NCBI RefSeq assembly: GCF_001577305.1
Contig: NZ_CP014518.1
Location: 124,001-188,000, forward strand
Reading direction: 5' to 3'
DNA from: Sinomonas atrocyanea
GTDB lineage: Bacteria; Actinomycetota; Actinomycetes; Actinomycetales; Micrococcaceae
Length of the DNA: 64,000 nucleotides
Positions within the stretch are counted from its first letter, which is position 1. Every line of letters begins with the position of its first letter. Positions 8,049 to 16,460 of the stretch are shown here, in pieces. The translations under genes were made by a program, and so were the position numbers. The notes below the pieces were generated by a model, which was given only the letters and a program-made list of their open reading frames with translations, searched no databases and was not told the origin of the DNA.

Positions 8049-8663
8049 ATGCAGCTCGAAGATTTCCCGGTCGGCGCCCAGGCTCAGCAGCAGGCACGGC
8101 GGCCGCACGGTATGGGCCGGTACGGCACTCACGGCGAACAGCTGCCCGACGGGACCAGCCTGCTCAGGCGCGTGGTGTTCGATCCCGTCCAGGCTGCGGC
8201 CCTGGACGCCGACAGGGTCGTGGCCGCGTGGGCACACAGCCACCGGCGGCTGGCGCGTGCGGTGGACTGGGTCGGGCGCGGGCTCGTCCTCGTGCTCGGG
8301 CTGGCGCTCGGCTGGTCCGTGCTCTCGGGGCGCGCCGAGCTCGTTCTCGCGGCGGCCGCGGCCGCCGCGCTCTTCGTCGCGCCGGACCTGCTGGCCAGGC
8401 TGGGCCGCGCCCTGAGGGCACGGCGTGAAGCGGCACTGTCCCGCCTCGCGATGGCCGCTCACTTCAACCACCACGCGGCGCCGTGGCTCGCTGCCCTGTC
8501 GCCGGCGGAACGGGCCCGCTGCTACCGGAGCCTGCTCCTGCGCGGGGAGGCCCTTCTGCTGGGCGTTCGGGCCCAGCTGGTCCGCGCCGAGGGCGGCGCG
8601 GCCCACCTGGTCGTGACCACCCTCCCCGCTCTGGGCGCCGCACTCCGGCCTGCCCGCCCCTGA
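8049..8663 (+). CDS. hypothetical membrane protein with two transmembrane helices
   Basis: I do not recognise the family. The 204-residue frame from ATG 8049 has a GGAGGGACAGATC ribosome region upstream. The N-terminal third is polar and Gln/Arg-rich (QAQQQARRPHGMGRYGTHGE). Two hydrophobic segments follow, about residues 75-92 (VLVLGLALGWSVL) and 95-112 (LVLAAAAAAALFVAPDLLAR). An Arg-rich linker and a helical cytoplasmic tail end in PALGAALRPARP. It stands alone between the SoxR target and the ABC operon. Function unknown. Confidence 0.65.
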   Translation: MQLEDFPVGAQAQQQARRPHGMGRYGTHGEQLPDGTSLLRRVVFDPVQAAALDADRVVAAWAHSHRRLARAVDWVGRGLVLVLGLALGWSVLSGRAELVLAAAAAAALFVAPDLLARLGRALRARREAALSRLAMAAHFNHHAAPWLAALSPAERARCYRSLLLRGEALLLGVRAQLVRAEGGAAHLVVTTLPALGAALRPARP

Positions 8664-8830
8664 ACGAGTAGGGCACGACGCCGAAGCTCGCCTCGACCTC
8701 AAGGGTCCCGTAGGGCAGCCGGTCGCCACGGAGGAGGGCCGGCTCCGGGACCCGCCGCCGCCCCCTGTCTGAACCTATTGACAATGCTGTGATCCTCGTC
8801 GCACCATCGATGCATACACATTTGGATGCC

Positions 8831-8842
8831 GAATAAAAATGT
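8831..8842. promoter_or_regulatory. putative SorC-family operator, site 1 (degenerate)
   Basis: GAATAAAAATGT; on the reverse strand it reads ACATTTTTATTC, a weaker match to the RAATTKWWATTC motif shared by five promoter regions. It lies 43 bp before the ATG of the first importer operon, in a 222-bp AT-richer gap (8664-8885). A TTGGAT hexamer stands 3 bp before it, as also seen beside the site at 31399. Confidence 0.5.
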
Positions 8843-8885
8843 CGGTAAGCCCGATACGCGTCATCGAAGGCAGAGGAGACGAACA

Positions 8886-9878
8886 ATGACGTCACGTCCA
8901 GCGGTGCGACTCGCAGGGGCGGCCATGGCCGCAGCGATCGCCGTGCTCCCCCTGGCGGCATGCGGCCAGGACAGCAGTGCGGGATCCGGCGGCAAGAAGG
9001 TGATCGGCGTCTCCGTGGCCGACCAGAAGTCGCTCTTCTACGTCGCCGAAGTCGCCGGGATCAAGGATGAGGCCAAGAAGCAGGGCTACGACGTCAACGT
9101 CACCTCGGCCAACAACGACTCTTCGGCGCAGATCAAGCAGGTCAACGACCTGCTGACGAAGCAGATCGGCGCCCTGATCTTCACGTCCCAGGACTCGACC
9201 GCGGCGGCGGCCGGCGTGCGGGCGGCAAACCAGGCGCAGGTGCCCGTCGTCGCCGTCGACCAGCGGCCGGAGTCGGGGCAGGGCAAGCTGGCCACCTACA
9301 TCGCCACGGACAGCGTCAAGGCCGCCCACGATATCTGCACCTGGATGTTCAAGCAGATCGGCGGCAGCGGCGAACTCGCCATCCTGCACGGCGTGCTGGG
9401 CTCCACCGCGGAGATCCAGCGCACGCAGGGCTGCCAGAACGCGCTCAAGGAGAACCCCGGGATCAAGCTGGTCGCCGAGGAGACCGCCAACTGGGACGAG
9501 ACGGAGGCCTACAAGGCCACGCAGAACATCCTCACCGCCCACCCCAACGTCAAGGCCGTCTTCGGTGAGAGCGATGCGATGGCCCTCGGCGCGGCGAAGG
9601 CCTCCAAGGCGGCCGGGAAGCAGATCTTCTCGGTGGGGATCGACGGCTTCCCCACGATGTTCGACGCCGTGGCCAGCGGGCTCACCCAGGGCACCGAGGC
9701 CCAGCAGCCCTACAAGATGGGCAAGCTCGCCGTGGACAACGCGATTGCCCTCATGAACGGCAAGGGCGGCGACATCCCTCAGGAGCAGTACCAGGACACC
9801 GTGCTGATCGACAAGGCAACGGTGGGCCAGAACAAGGTCGAGGACTTCTACGGTCCTGACGCCAAGTCCTTCAAGTGA
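8886..9878 (+). CDS. ribose/xylose-type ABC transporter, sugar-binding lipoprotein
   Basis: This is a 330-residue periplasmic-binding-protein type 1 (RbsB-like) lipoprotein. A signal peptide with lipobox LAAC (GAAMAAAIAVLPLAACGQ) ends at Cys 27 or so. The mature part follows the class order: IGVSVADQKSLFYVAEVAGI, AQIKQVNDLLTKQIGALIFT, VVAVDQRPESGQ, LAILHGVLGS and VGIDGFPTMFDAVASGLTQG. The start at ATG 8886 has GAGGAGACGAAC upstream; an earlier ATG at 8826 was rejected because it would place 20 charged residues before the signal peptide. It heads an operon with the ATPase 30 bases downstream. The substrate cannot be read from sequence but should be a monosaccharide or polyol. Confidence 0.92.
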   Translation: MTSRPAVRLAGAAMAAAIAVLPLAACGQDSSAGSGGKKVIGVSVADQKSLFYVAEVAGIKDEAKKQGYDVNVTSANNDSSAQIKQVNDLLTKQIGALIFTSQDSTAAAAGVRAANQAQVPVVAVDQRPESGQGKLATYIATDSVKAAHDICTWMFKQIGGSGELAILHGVLGSTAEIQRTQGCQNALKENPGIKLVAEETANWDETEAYKATQNILTAHPNVKAVFGESDAMALGAAKASKAAGKQIFSVGIDGFPTMFDAVASGLTQGTEAQQPYKMGKLAVDNAIALMNGKGGDIPQEQYQDTVLIDKATVGQNKVEDFYGPDAKSFK

Positions 9879-9908
9879 CCCGACGGGTCCGCACGGGTGG
9901 GAGGGATC

Positions 9909-11417
9909 ATGGGCGCAGAAGGCGCTGACGGCCTGGTGGCCGAAGGCCTGGTCAAGGCATACAGCGGTGTGACTGTCCTGAAGTCGGTCGACTTCCGGGT
10001 CGCGCCGGGGACGGTGGTGGGGCTGGTCGGTGAGAACGGTGCGGGCAAGTCCACGCTGAGCTCGGTGATCACCGGCGTCGTCAAGCCGGACGGAGGGCGC
10101 ATGACGCTCGACGGGGCGGACTACGCGCCCTCGAGCCCCGCGGAGGCGCTGCGGCAGGGCGTGGCGCTCATCCATCAGGAGACGAGGCTGATCCAGGACC
10201 TGTCCGTGGCCGAGAACATCTTCCTCGGCAGGGTCCCGCAGCATGCCGGACGCGTCGACTGGGGCCGGATGCGGCAGGAGGCCAAGTCGGTCATGGACTC
10301 CCTGGGAGTCGACCTGGACGTCCGCCGCCCCGTGCGCGGCCTCTCGATGGCACTCCAGCAGGAGATCGAGATCGCCAAGGCCCTCAGCCGCAGCCCGCGG
10401 TACGTGGTGTTCGACGAGCCCTCGGCGTCCCTCGGCGAGTCGGAGACCGAGCATGTGCTCGAGAGGATCCGCACCCTGCGCGCCGGGGGAGCCGGGGTCG
10501 TGTACATCTCGCACCGGCTCGACGAAGTCCGGGACGTCGCGGACGAGATCGTCTGCCTCCGCGACGGCTCGCGCGTCATGTCCTGGTCCTCCGGCGACGT
10601 CGCCAAGGAAGCCATCATCAACGCGATGGTGGGGCGCGAATTCACCTACGAGCACATCCCGCCGCAGCCGAGCCGCGACCACACCGTCCTCGAGGTCCGC
10701 GGGCTGGGTCGCCGCGGGGCCTTCGAGGGGATCGACTTCGAGCTCAGGCAGGGGGAGGTCCTGGGCATCGCGGGCCTGGTCGGCGCCGGCCGCACCGAGG
10801 TGGTCCGCGCCATCGCCGGAGTGGACCGTCCCGATGAGGGCGAGGTCATCCTCGAGGGGCGCAGGCTGCCCTGCACGAGCCCCGAGTCCGCGATCCGGGC
10901 CGGCATCGTCATGGTGCCCGAGGACCGCAAGGGCCAGGGGCTCAACCTCGACCGGACCGCTGAGGAGAACCTGACGCTCCCGTGGGAGCGCCGCCTCACC
11001 CGGTGGGGGCTGGTCACGAAGAAGGCCATCCGAGAGGTGGCCACCTCCCAGGGCCGCCGGCTGGATGTGCGCGGCAACATGACCCTTCCCGTGAAGTCCA
11101 TGTCGGGCGGGAACCAGCAGAAGATCCTCATCGGCAAATGGCTGGTGAAGGATCCCAAGGTCCTCATCGTCGACGAGCCCACGCGGGGGGTCGACGTGGG
11201 GGCGAAGATGGCGATCTACGAGATCATCAGGTCCCTCGCAGCCGAGGGCATAGCGGTCATCGTGGTCTCCTCCGAGCTCGAAGAGGTCCTGGGACTCTCC
11301 CACCGGGTCCTCGTCATGGCCGGCGGCCGCCAGCGGGGCATCCTCCCGCGCGCCGAGGCCACCCCCCAACGAGTCATCGACCTGGCCTTTCATTCGGCCG
11401 CGACACCTCAGCGATAG
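9909..11417 (+). CDS. ribose-type ABC transporter ATPase (two nucleotide-binding domains)
   Basis: This 502-residue RbsA/MglA-like protein carries two fused ABC domains. Domain 1 has Walker A GENGAGKST (about residue 43), Walker B VVFDEPSAS and a non-canonical signature (LSMALQQEIEIAKALS) typical for the first half of RbsA. Domain 2 has the degenerate Walker A GLVGAGRTE, MVPEDRKGQG, signature MSGGNQQKIL and Walker B LIVDEPTRGVDVG. ATG 9909 is preceded by GGGAGGGATC. The permease gene starts 11 bases after its stop. Confidence 0.94.
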   Translation: MGAEGADGLVAEGLVKAYSGVTVLKSVDFRVAPGTVVGLVGENGAGKSTLSSVITGVVKPDGGRMTLDGADYAPSSPAEALRQGVALIHQETRLIQDLSVAENIFLGRVPQHAGRVDWGRMRQEAKSVMDSLGVDLDVRRPVRGLSMALQQEIEIAKALSRSPRYVVFDEPSASLGESETEHVLERIRTLRAGGAGVVYISHRLDEVRDVADEIVCLRDGSRVMSWSSGDVAKEAIINAMVGREFTYEHIPPQPSRDHTVLEVRGLGRRGAFEGIDFELRQGEVLGIAGLVGAGRTEVVRAIAGVDRPDEGEVILEGRRLPCTSPESAIRAGIVMVPEDRKGQGLNLDRTAEENLTLPWERRLTRWGLVTKKAIREVATSQGRRLDVRGNMTLPVKSMSGGNQQKILIGKWLVKDPKVLIVDEPTRGVDVGAKMAIYEIIRSLAAEGIAVIVVSSELEEVLGLSHRVLVMAGGRQRGILPRAEATPQRVIDLAFHSAATPQR

Positions 11418-11428
11418 AGAGAGCAGTC

Positions 11429-12496
11429 ATGGGAACCACCACTCACCAGGCATCCTTCGGGGAGCCCTCGGCATCCCGCGGGGACACGCAGGTCCAGAAC
11501 ACGGCGTCGCCCGCGACGCGCACCGCCAGGACCTCTCCCGCCGGCGTCCGATCAGGGGCCGCCCGCGCCCTCCGGGCCCTCCCGGGCCCGCTGCTCGGGC
11601 TCGTCGCCGTCATGATCGTGTTCTCGATCCTCTCGCCCTACTTCCTCACGTGGCGCAACCTGTCCAACATCATCAGCCAGAACGCCGACCTCGGCATCAT
11701 GGCGGTCGGGGCCGCGCTGGTCATCCTCATCGGCGGGATCGACCTCTCCGTGGGCTCCAACCTCGCGCTGTCCCTGATGGTCAGCGCGTGGCTGTTCCGC
11801 TCGGGGGGCCTGCCGTTCGGCCTGTGCGTCGTGATCGGGCTCGTGACCGGCGCGGCCGTGGGGCTGGTCAATGGGATCCTCTCCACCTACGGGCGCATCC
11901 AGCCCTTCGTCGCGACGCTCGCCACCATGTCCGCCTGCGCGGGCCTGGCGCTCTACGTCACCAACGGCAACCCCATCAACGACTTCCCGGACTGGTACCT
12001 CGCCCTCACCAGCACCCCCGTCCTCGGCATCCCGCTCGAGGGGCTCATCATGGTCGCGATCTTCGTGCTCGCCGCCTTCTGGCTCCGCTTCCGCCCCACC
12101 GGGCGGGCGCTGTACGCCATCGGAGGCAACGCCGAGGTGGCGCGCCTGTCGGGCCTGAACGTGACCAGGATCAAGATCGGCGTGTACATGATCGCCGGCC
12201 TCCTGGCCGCGGTGGCGGGCGTGATCGTCGGATCCCGGCTCGACTCCGCGCAGCCGACGGCGGGCACGGCCGACCTCCTCAACGTCATCGCCGTGGTCGT
12301 GATCGGCGGAGCGAGCCTCTCCGGCGGCTCGGGCGGAATGCTCAACACCTTCATCGGCCTGCTCATCATCGGGGTCCTCAACAACGGGATGTCGCTGCTC
12401 AATGTCTCCCCGAACCTCCAGCCCGTGGTCATCGGGGTCGCCATCATCGTCGCCGTCCTGACCGACCGCGCCAGCCGAAGCCGCCAGGGCTCATGA
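11429..12496 (+). CDS. ribose-type ABC transporter permease
   Basis: This is a 355-residue RbsC-like permease with a long polar N-terminal tail of about 50 residues and eight to ten hydrophobic segments. Family blocks are visible: LIGGIDLSVGSNLALSLMVS, GLVNGILSTYGRIQPFVATL, RPTGRALYAIGGNAEVARLS, and near the end the EAA-like VIGGASLSGGSGGMLNTFIG. Start ATG 11429 follows GAGAGAGCAGTC. The reading frame is open much further upstream, but that part lies inside the ATPase gene and is a shadow. It completes the importer. Confidence 0.93.
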   Translation: MGTTTHQASFGEPSASRGDTQVQNTASPATRTARTSPAGVRSGAARALRALPGPLLGLVAVMIVFSILSPYFLTWRNLSNIISQNADLGIMAVGAALVILIGGIDLSVGSNLALSLMVSAWLFRSGGLPFGLCVVIGLVTGAAVGLVNGILSTYGRIQPFVATLATMSACAGLALYVTNGNPINDFPDWYLALTSTPVLGIPLEGLIMVAIFVLAAFWLRFRPTGRALYAIGGNAEVARLSGLNVTRIKIGVYMIAGLLAAVAGVIVGSRLDSAQPTAGTADLLNVIAVVVIGGASLSGGSGGMLNTFIGLLIIGVLNNGMSLLNVSPNLQPVVIGVAIIVAVLTDRASRSRQGS

Positions 12497-12526
12497 CGCC
12501 GGGCCGCGCGCAGAAGAGGAATCTCC

Positions 12527-14005
12527 ATGTCCACTGAGACGTACATCGTCGAACCGATCGCCGAGATGCTCGACGAGGCCGATCCGGGGCGGACGCTCGC
12601 CCCCTGCGGCATCGACCAGCTCATCATCGGCCCTGACGCGCTGAGCGCCGTGCCGGCCACCCTGGGCGAGCTCCTGGCCTCCGCGGCGGCGCCGCGGGAC
12701 GGGGCTGCCCGGGCGCGCGTGGCGCTCCTCGTCGACAGGACCCCGATCCTGCGCGGCGAGCAGAACGTCAAGGACGCCGTCGAGGCGCAGCTCGCCGACC
12801 AGTTCGACGTCACCCGCACGGTGCTCGACGACGGGCACCCTGAACTCCACGTGGTGGACCCGATCCTCGACGAGGCGGCCGAGGCGGCCGCGGGCAAGGC
12901 CGCGGTGGTGGCCATCGGCGGGGGCACCATCAGCGACATCGCCAAGGTCGCCGTCCAGCGGGCAGGGGAGGCCGGAGAGCGGCCGGTCCTGCTCACGGTG
13001 CAGACTGCCGCCTCCGTGGACGGCTTCACGGACGACGTCTCCGTGGTCCTCCGCAACGGCGTCAAGCGCACGGTGCCCTCGGCATGGCCGGACGCGGTGG
13101 TCTCGGACACGCTCACCATCGCCGGCGCACCGGAGGCCATGAACCGCGCTGGCTTCGGCGAGATGACCTCGATGCTCGTGGCGCCCGCGGACTGGCGCCT
13201 CGCCTCCCTCGTGGGGACCGACCCGACGTTCAAGCCCAGCGCGGTGACGCTGCTCGCCTCCGTCGGCAAGGACCTCGAGAGCTGGAGCGCGGGAGTGCGC
13301 GAAGCCCGCTCCGATGCGGTGGCCTCCCTGGCGCGCGCACTCGCCCTGCGCGGCATCGTCACCGGGGTGGCAGGGACCACGGCCGTGCTCTCCGGCGTCG
13401 AACACCTCATCAGCCACATGCTCGACCAGTACCGCGGCGGCCACGGGCTGCCGATCGGCCTCCACGGCGCCCAGGTCGGGGCCGGCGCGGTCATCGCCGC
13501 GACCGCCTGGGAGATGCTCTTCGAGCGCCTGGAGCGTGCCTCGGACCGGCCGAGGATCGCCACGAAGGCGCTGGACCGGGGCCGCAGCCGGGAGCGTGTG
13601 CTGTCCGCCTTCGAACGGGTCGATCCTAGCCTGCAGGTCGCCGAGGAATGCTGGAAGGACTTCTCGGCCAAGCTCGACGCCGTGGAGCGGAACCTCCCTC
13701 GCATCACTGCTCTGCTGGGCGACTGGGCCGAGGCCCGGGACGAGCTCCGCGGCCTCGTCCGCCCCGCGGACGCCATCGCCTCGGCCCTCACCGAAGCGGG
13801 CGCACCTGCCGCCCTCTCCGATCTCGAACCGGCGGTGGAGCCCGAACTGGGCCGCTGGGCCGTCGAGAACTGCGCGCTGATGCGCAACCGGTTCACGGTC
13901 GTGGACCTGCTCACGCTCCTCGGATGGTGGGAGCCGCAGGATGTGGACGAGGTGCTGGAGCGGGCCGCGCGCGCCGGCGCGAAGGCGGAAGCAGGAGGGA
14001 AGTGA
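12527..14005 (+). CDS. sn-glycerol-1-phosphate dehydrogenase (AraM/EgsA)-like polyol-phosphate dehydrogenase
   Basis: This is a 492-residue member of the iron/zinc-dependent dehydroquinate-synthase/glycerol dehydrogenase fold. The NAD-binding AVVAIGGGTISDIAKVAV is near residues 126-143, followed by TVQTAASVDGFTDDVSV and the metal-site region SGVEHLISHMLD with HGLPIGLHGAQVGAGA. It is longer than bacillary AraM (about 394 residues), mostly through its C-terminal third. AraM reduces DHAP to glycerol-1-phosphate, but the catabolic setting suggests oxidation of a polyol or polyol phosphate. The gene lies 30 bases after the permease and 4 bases before an FGGY kinase. Confidence 0.75.
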   Translation: MSTETYIVEPIAEMLDEADPGRTLAPCGIDQLIIGPDALSAVPATLGELLASAAAPRDGAARARVALLVDRTPILRGEQNVKDAVEAQLADQFDVTRTVLDDGHPELHVVDPILDEAAEAAAGKAAVVAIGGGTISDIAKVAVQRAGEAGERPVLLTVQTAASVDGFTDDVSVVLRNGVKRTVPSAWPDAVVSDTLTIAGAPEAMNRAGFGEMTSMLVAPADWRLASLVGTDPTFKPSAVTLLASVGKDLESWSAGVREARSDAVASLARALALRGIVTGVAGTTAVLSGVEHLISHMLDQYRGGHGLPIGLHGAQVGAGAVIAATAWEMLFERLERASDRPRIATKALDRGRSRERVLSAFERVDPSLQVAEECWKDFSAKLDAVERNLPRITALLGDWAEARDELRGLVRPADAIASALTEAGAPAALSDLEPAVEPELGRWAVENCALMRNRFTVVDLLTLLGWWEPQDVDEVLERAARAGAKAEAGGK

Positions 14006-14009
14006 CACC

Positions 14010-15524
14010 ATGCAGCGGGACTACGTGATCGGCGTCGACTGTTCGACCACCGCCGCCAAGGCGGTCGTGTGGAACTCCCGCGGCGACGCCCTCGCCCAGG
14101 CGCGCTGCGCCTTCGGCCTGAGCCAGCCCCATCCGGGGTGGGGCGAGCAGAATGCAGAGGACTGGTGGGCGGCCTCGGTCGAGGCGATCCGGCGGGCCTC
14201 CCAGGCCGTCGACGTCTCGCGCATCGGCGCCGTGTGCATCACCCACCAGCGCGAGAGCTTCGTCTGCCTGGACGCCGAGGGCCTCCCCCTCAGGCCCGCG
14301 ATGCTGTGGCTGGATACCCGGGCCACCAAGGAGGTCTCCGCGTTCGGGACGGAGGAGGTCCACCGGCTCACCGGCAAGCCCGCCAATCCGACGCCGGCCT
14401 GGTACAAGCTGCACTGGCTGGCCGCCAACGAGCCCGACACCGTCGCCCGGATCGGGAAGGTGGTCGACGTCCACGGCTTCCTCGTCCACCGCTTCACCGG
14501 GCAGTGGCTCACCTCCTGGGCCTCCGCCGACCCGCTCGGCCTCGTCGACATGACGACCTTCGACTACGACCAGTCCCTCCTGGACGCCGTGGGCCTCGAG
14601 CGCGGCCAGCTCAGCGAGCTGCGCGCCCCGGGGAGCGTGCTGGGTCGTCTGACGGACGACGCCGCGCGGCAGCTCGGTCTTCCCCGCGACGTTGTCGTCG
14701 TGGCCGGCGCGGGGGACGGCCAGTGCGCCCAGCTCGGGTCCGGGGCCACGGTGGGCGGGCGGGCATACCTCAACCTCGGCAGCGGCATCGTCTCCGGCAC
14801 GTTCTCCGAGCACTACTCCTACGCCCAGGAATACCGGACGCTCTCGGCGGCCCAGCCGGGCGCGTACACGCTCGAGACCTTCATCGGCGGCGGCACCATC
14901 AACCTGACCTGGTTCGTCGAGAAGTTCTCCGGGATCACGCAGGGCGCGCTCGGCCTCGACCTCACTCCCGAGCAGATCCTCGAGACCGCTGCGGCGAAGC
15001 TGCCCCCGGGCGCCGAGGGCCTGCTGGCGCTCCCGTACTGGACCGGGGCGCTCACGCCCTACTGGGACCACCACGCCCGGGGAGTCCTGGTCGGGCTGAC
15101 CGGCATCCACGGCAAGGCCCACGTCTACCGCGCCCTCCTCGAGGGGCTCGCCTTCGAGCAGCGCCTCCTGACCACGGGGGCCGAGCAGGCCCTCGCGGAG
15201 CCGGTCGCCGAGATCATCGCCCTGGGCGGCGGGTCGCGGAGCCCGGTGTGGTGCCAGATCATCGCCGACGTCATGCAGCGCAGCGTCTCGGTGGTCCGGG
15301 AGCCGGAGAGCACCTGCCTGGGTGCGGGGATGCTGGCGGCCTCGGCCGTGGGCCTCCACGAGTCCGTCGCGGCCGCGGCCAAGGCCATGAGCGGGCTCGG
15401 TGTCTCCTATGAGCCGCGGCCGCAGCAGGCCGCGGTCTACGACCGCCTCTACGACGTCTACCGGGACATCTACCCGTCCAACCGGGCACTGTTCGCCCGC
15501 CTGGCAGAGGCGGTGCGGCCATGA
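14010..15524 (+). CDS. FGGY-family carbohydrate kinase (xylulokinase-like)
   Basis: This 504-residue sugar kinase has the actin-like ATPase fold. The N-terminal phosphate loop is VIGVDCSTTAAKAVVWNSRG. HPGWGEQNAEDWW and ICITHQRESFVCLD, with the catalytic-type MLWLDTRAT segment, follow. The C-terminal half has VVVAGAGDGQCAQLGSG, where D in GAGDG is the likely catalytic base, and IIALGGGSRSPVWCQIIADV. It should phosphorylate the sugar or ketose brought in or formed by the upstream genes. It ends in an ATGA overlap with the HAD gene. Xylulose, ribulose, erythritol or another short polyol are all possible substrates. Confidence 0.85.
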   Translation: MQRDYVIGVDCSTTAAKAVVWNSRGDALAQARCAFGLSQPHPGWGEQNAEDWWAASVEAIRRASQAVDVSRIGAVCITHQRESFVCLDAEGLPLRPAMLWLDTRATKEVSAFGTEEVHRLTGKPANPTPAWYKLHWLAANEPDTVARIGKVVDVHGFLVHRFTGQWLTSWASADPLGLVDMTTFDYDQSLLDAVGLERGQLSELRAPGSVLGRLTDDAARQLGLPRDVVVVAGAGDGQCAQLGSGATVGGRAYLNLGSGIVSGTFSEHYSYAQEYRTLSAAQPGAYTLETFIGGGTINLTWFVEKFSGITQGALGLDLTPEQILETAAAKLPPGAEGLLALPYWTGALTPYWDHHARGVLVGLTGIHGKAHVYRALLEGLAFEQRLLTTGAEQALAEPVAEIIALGGGSRSPVWCQIIADVMQRSVSVVREPESTCLGAGMLAASAVGLHESVAAAAKAMSGLGVSYEPRPQQAAVYDRLYDVYRDIYPSNRALFARLAEAVRP

Positions 15525-16372
15525 GGGCGCCGGCTCCCGGGGCGCCGGGGGTGCCCGAGGCCACGGACGTGAAGGCCTACGAGGGCTACCTCTTCGACCT
15601 CGACGGCACGATCTACCTCGGAGACGAGCTCCTGCCCGGAGCCGAGGACCTCATCCGGGGGCTGCGCAGCTCCGGCCGGGAGACCCTCTTCCTGTCGAAC
15701 AATCCCACCAAGGACCCCCAGATGTACGCCGACAAGCTGACCAGGCTCGGCCTGGCCACGTCGCCGGAGCGGATCGTGAACCCCTTGGTCACGATCGTCG
15801 CGTGGCTGCGTCGGGAGGCGCCGGGCGCGGCGGTCTTCGTCATCGGCGAGGACCCCCTCGTGCGGGCCATCAGCGCGGCGGGCTTCCGCCTGACCGAGGA
15901 CCCCCGGGAGATCGATGTGGTCGTGGCCAGCTACGACCGCGGCTTCGACTACCGCAAGCTGCAGATCGCGTTCGATGCGCTGTGGCAGTACCGGCGGGCG
16001 CGGCTGGTCGCGACGAATCCCGACGCCTACTGCCCCATGCCGCAGGGCCGGGGCGAACCGGACGCCGCGGCGGTGATCGCCGCCATCGAGGCGAGCACGG
16101 GAGCCAAGTGCGAGGCGAACGTGGGCAAGCCCGCGGCCGTCATGCTCACGACGGCGCTCGAGGTGCTGGGTCTGCCCGGGGCGCAGTGCCTCATGGTGGG
16201 CGACCGGCTGCACACCGACATCGCCATGGCTGCCTCGGCCGGCATCGACTCCGCACTCGTCCTGACGGGCGAGAGCACCGAGGAGATGGCGCGCCAGCTT
16301 CCGCGGGACCGCCAGCCCACCTACATTCTGCCGCGGATCGACGCGCTTCTGGCCCCGTTCGCCGGGGCCTAG
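15521..16372 (+). CDS. HAD-superfamily phosphatase, NagD/AraL type (class IIA)
   Basis: The 283-residue protein carries all four HAD motifs: DLDGTIYLGD with the nucleophile D26 and D28, FLSNNPTKD, the lysine in VGKPAAVM and the acidic VGDRLHTDIAMA. The cap position between motifs 2 and 3 makes it class IIA. AraL of Bacillus subtilis, in the arabinose operon, belongs to this group and dephosphorylates sugar phosphates. With the AraM-like and kinase genes it recreates an ara-like kinase/AraL/AraM trio. It may relieve build-up of a toxic phosphorylated intermediate. Translation is coupled to the kinase by a 4-base overlap. Confidence 0.85.
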   Translation: MRAPAPGAPGVPEATDVKAYEGYLFDLDGTIYLGDELLPGAEDLIRGLRSSGRETLFLSNNPTKDPQMYADKLTRLGLATSPERIVNPLVTIVAWLRREAPGAAVFVIGEDPLVRAISAAGFRLTEDPREIDVVVASYDRGFDYRKLQIAFDALWQYRRARLVATNPDAYCPMPQGRGEPDAAAVIAAIEASTGAKCEANVGKPAAVMLTTALEVLGLPGAQCLMVGDRLHTDIAMAASAGIDSALVLTGESTEEMARQLPRDRQPTYILPRIDALLAPFAGA

Positions 16373-16419
16373 GAAACCGGGTTGAAGAAGCCCTTGCTCC
16401 ATGGCCGCACCCATCGGTA

Positions 16420-16431
16420 GAATTTCAATTC
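16420..16431. promoter_or_regulatory. putative SorC-family operator, site 2
   Basis: GAATTTCAATTC, a near-palindrome reading GAATTGAAATTC on the other strand. It lies 29 bp before the E1 alpha start in an 88-bp AT-rich gap (16373-16460) that also contains AATATTTACTC. It implies that the dehydrogenase genes have their own regulated promoter inside the rightward gene run. Confidence 0.6.
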
Positions 16432-16460
16432 AGATCAGGAATATTTACTCAAAGCGAGGA

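Noticed and set aside
8892..11393. Very long leftward open frame (833 codons) antisense to the importer genes
   Set aside because: It is Asp/Gly/His/Arg-rich with no fold-like hydrophobic pattern, typical of antisense frames in high-GC DNA. The forward genes have full family motifs.
16401..16460. Longer E1 alpha start at ATG 16401
   Set aside because: It would translate the AT-rich operator stretch into a non-family N-terminus (IGRISIQIRNIYSKR). The conserved protein begins at 16461 or 16464.
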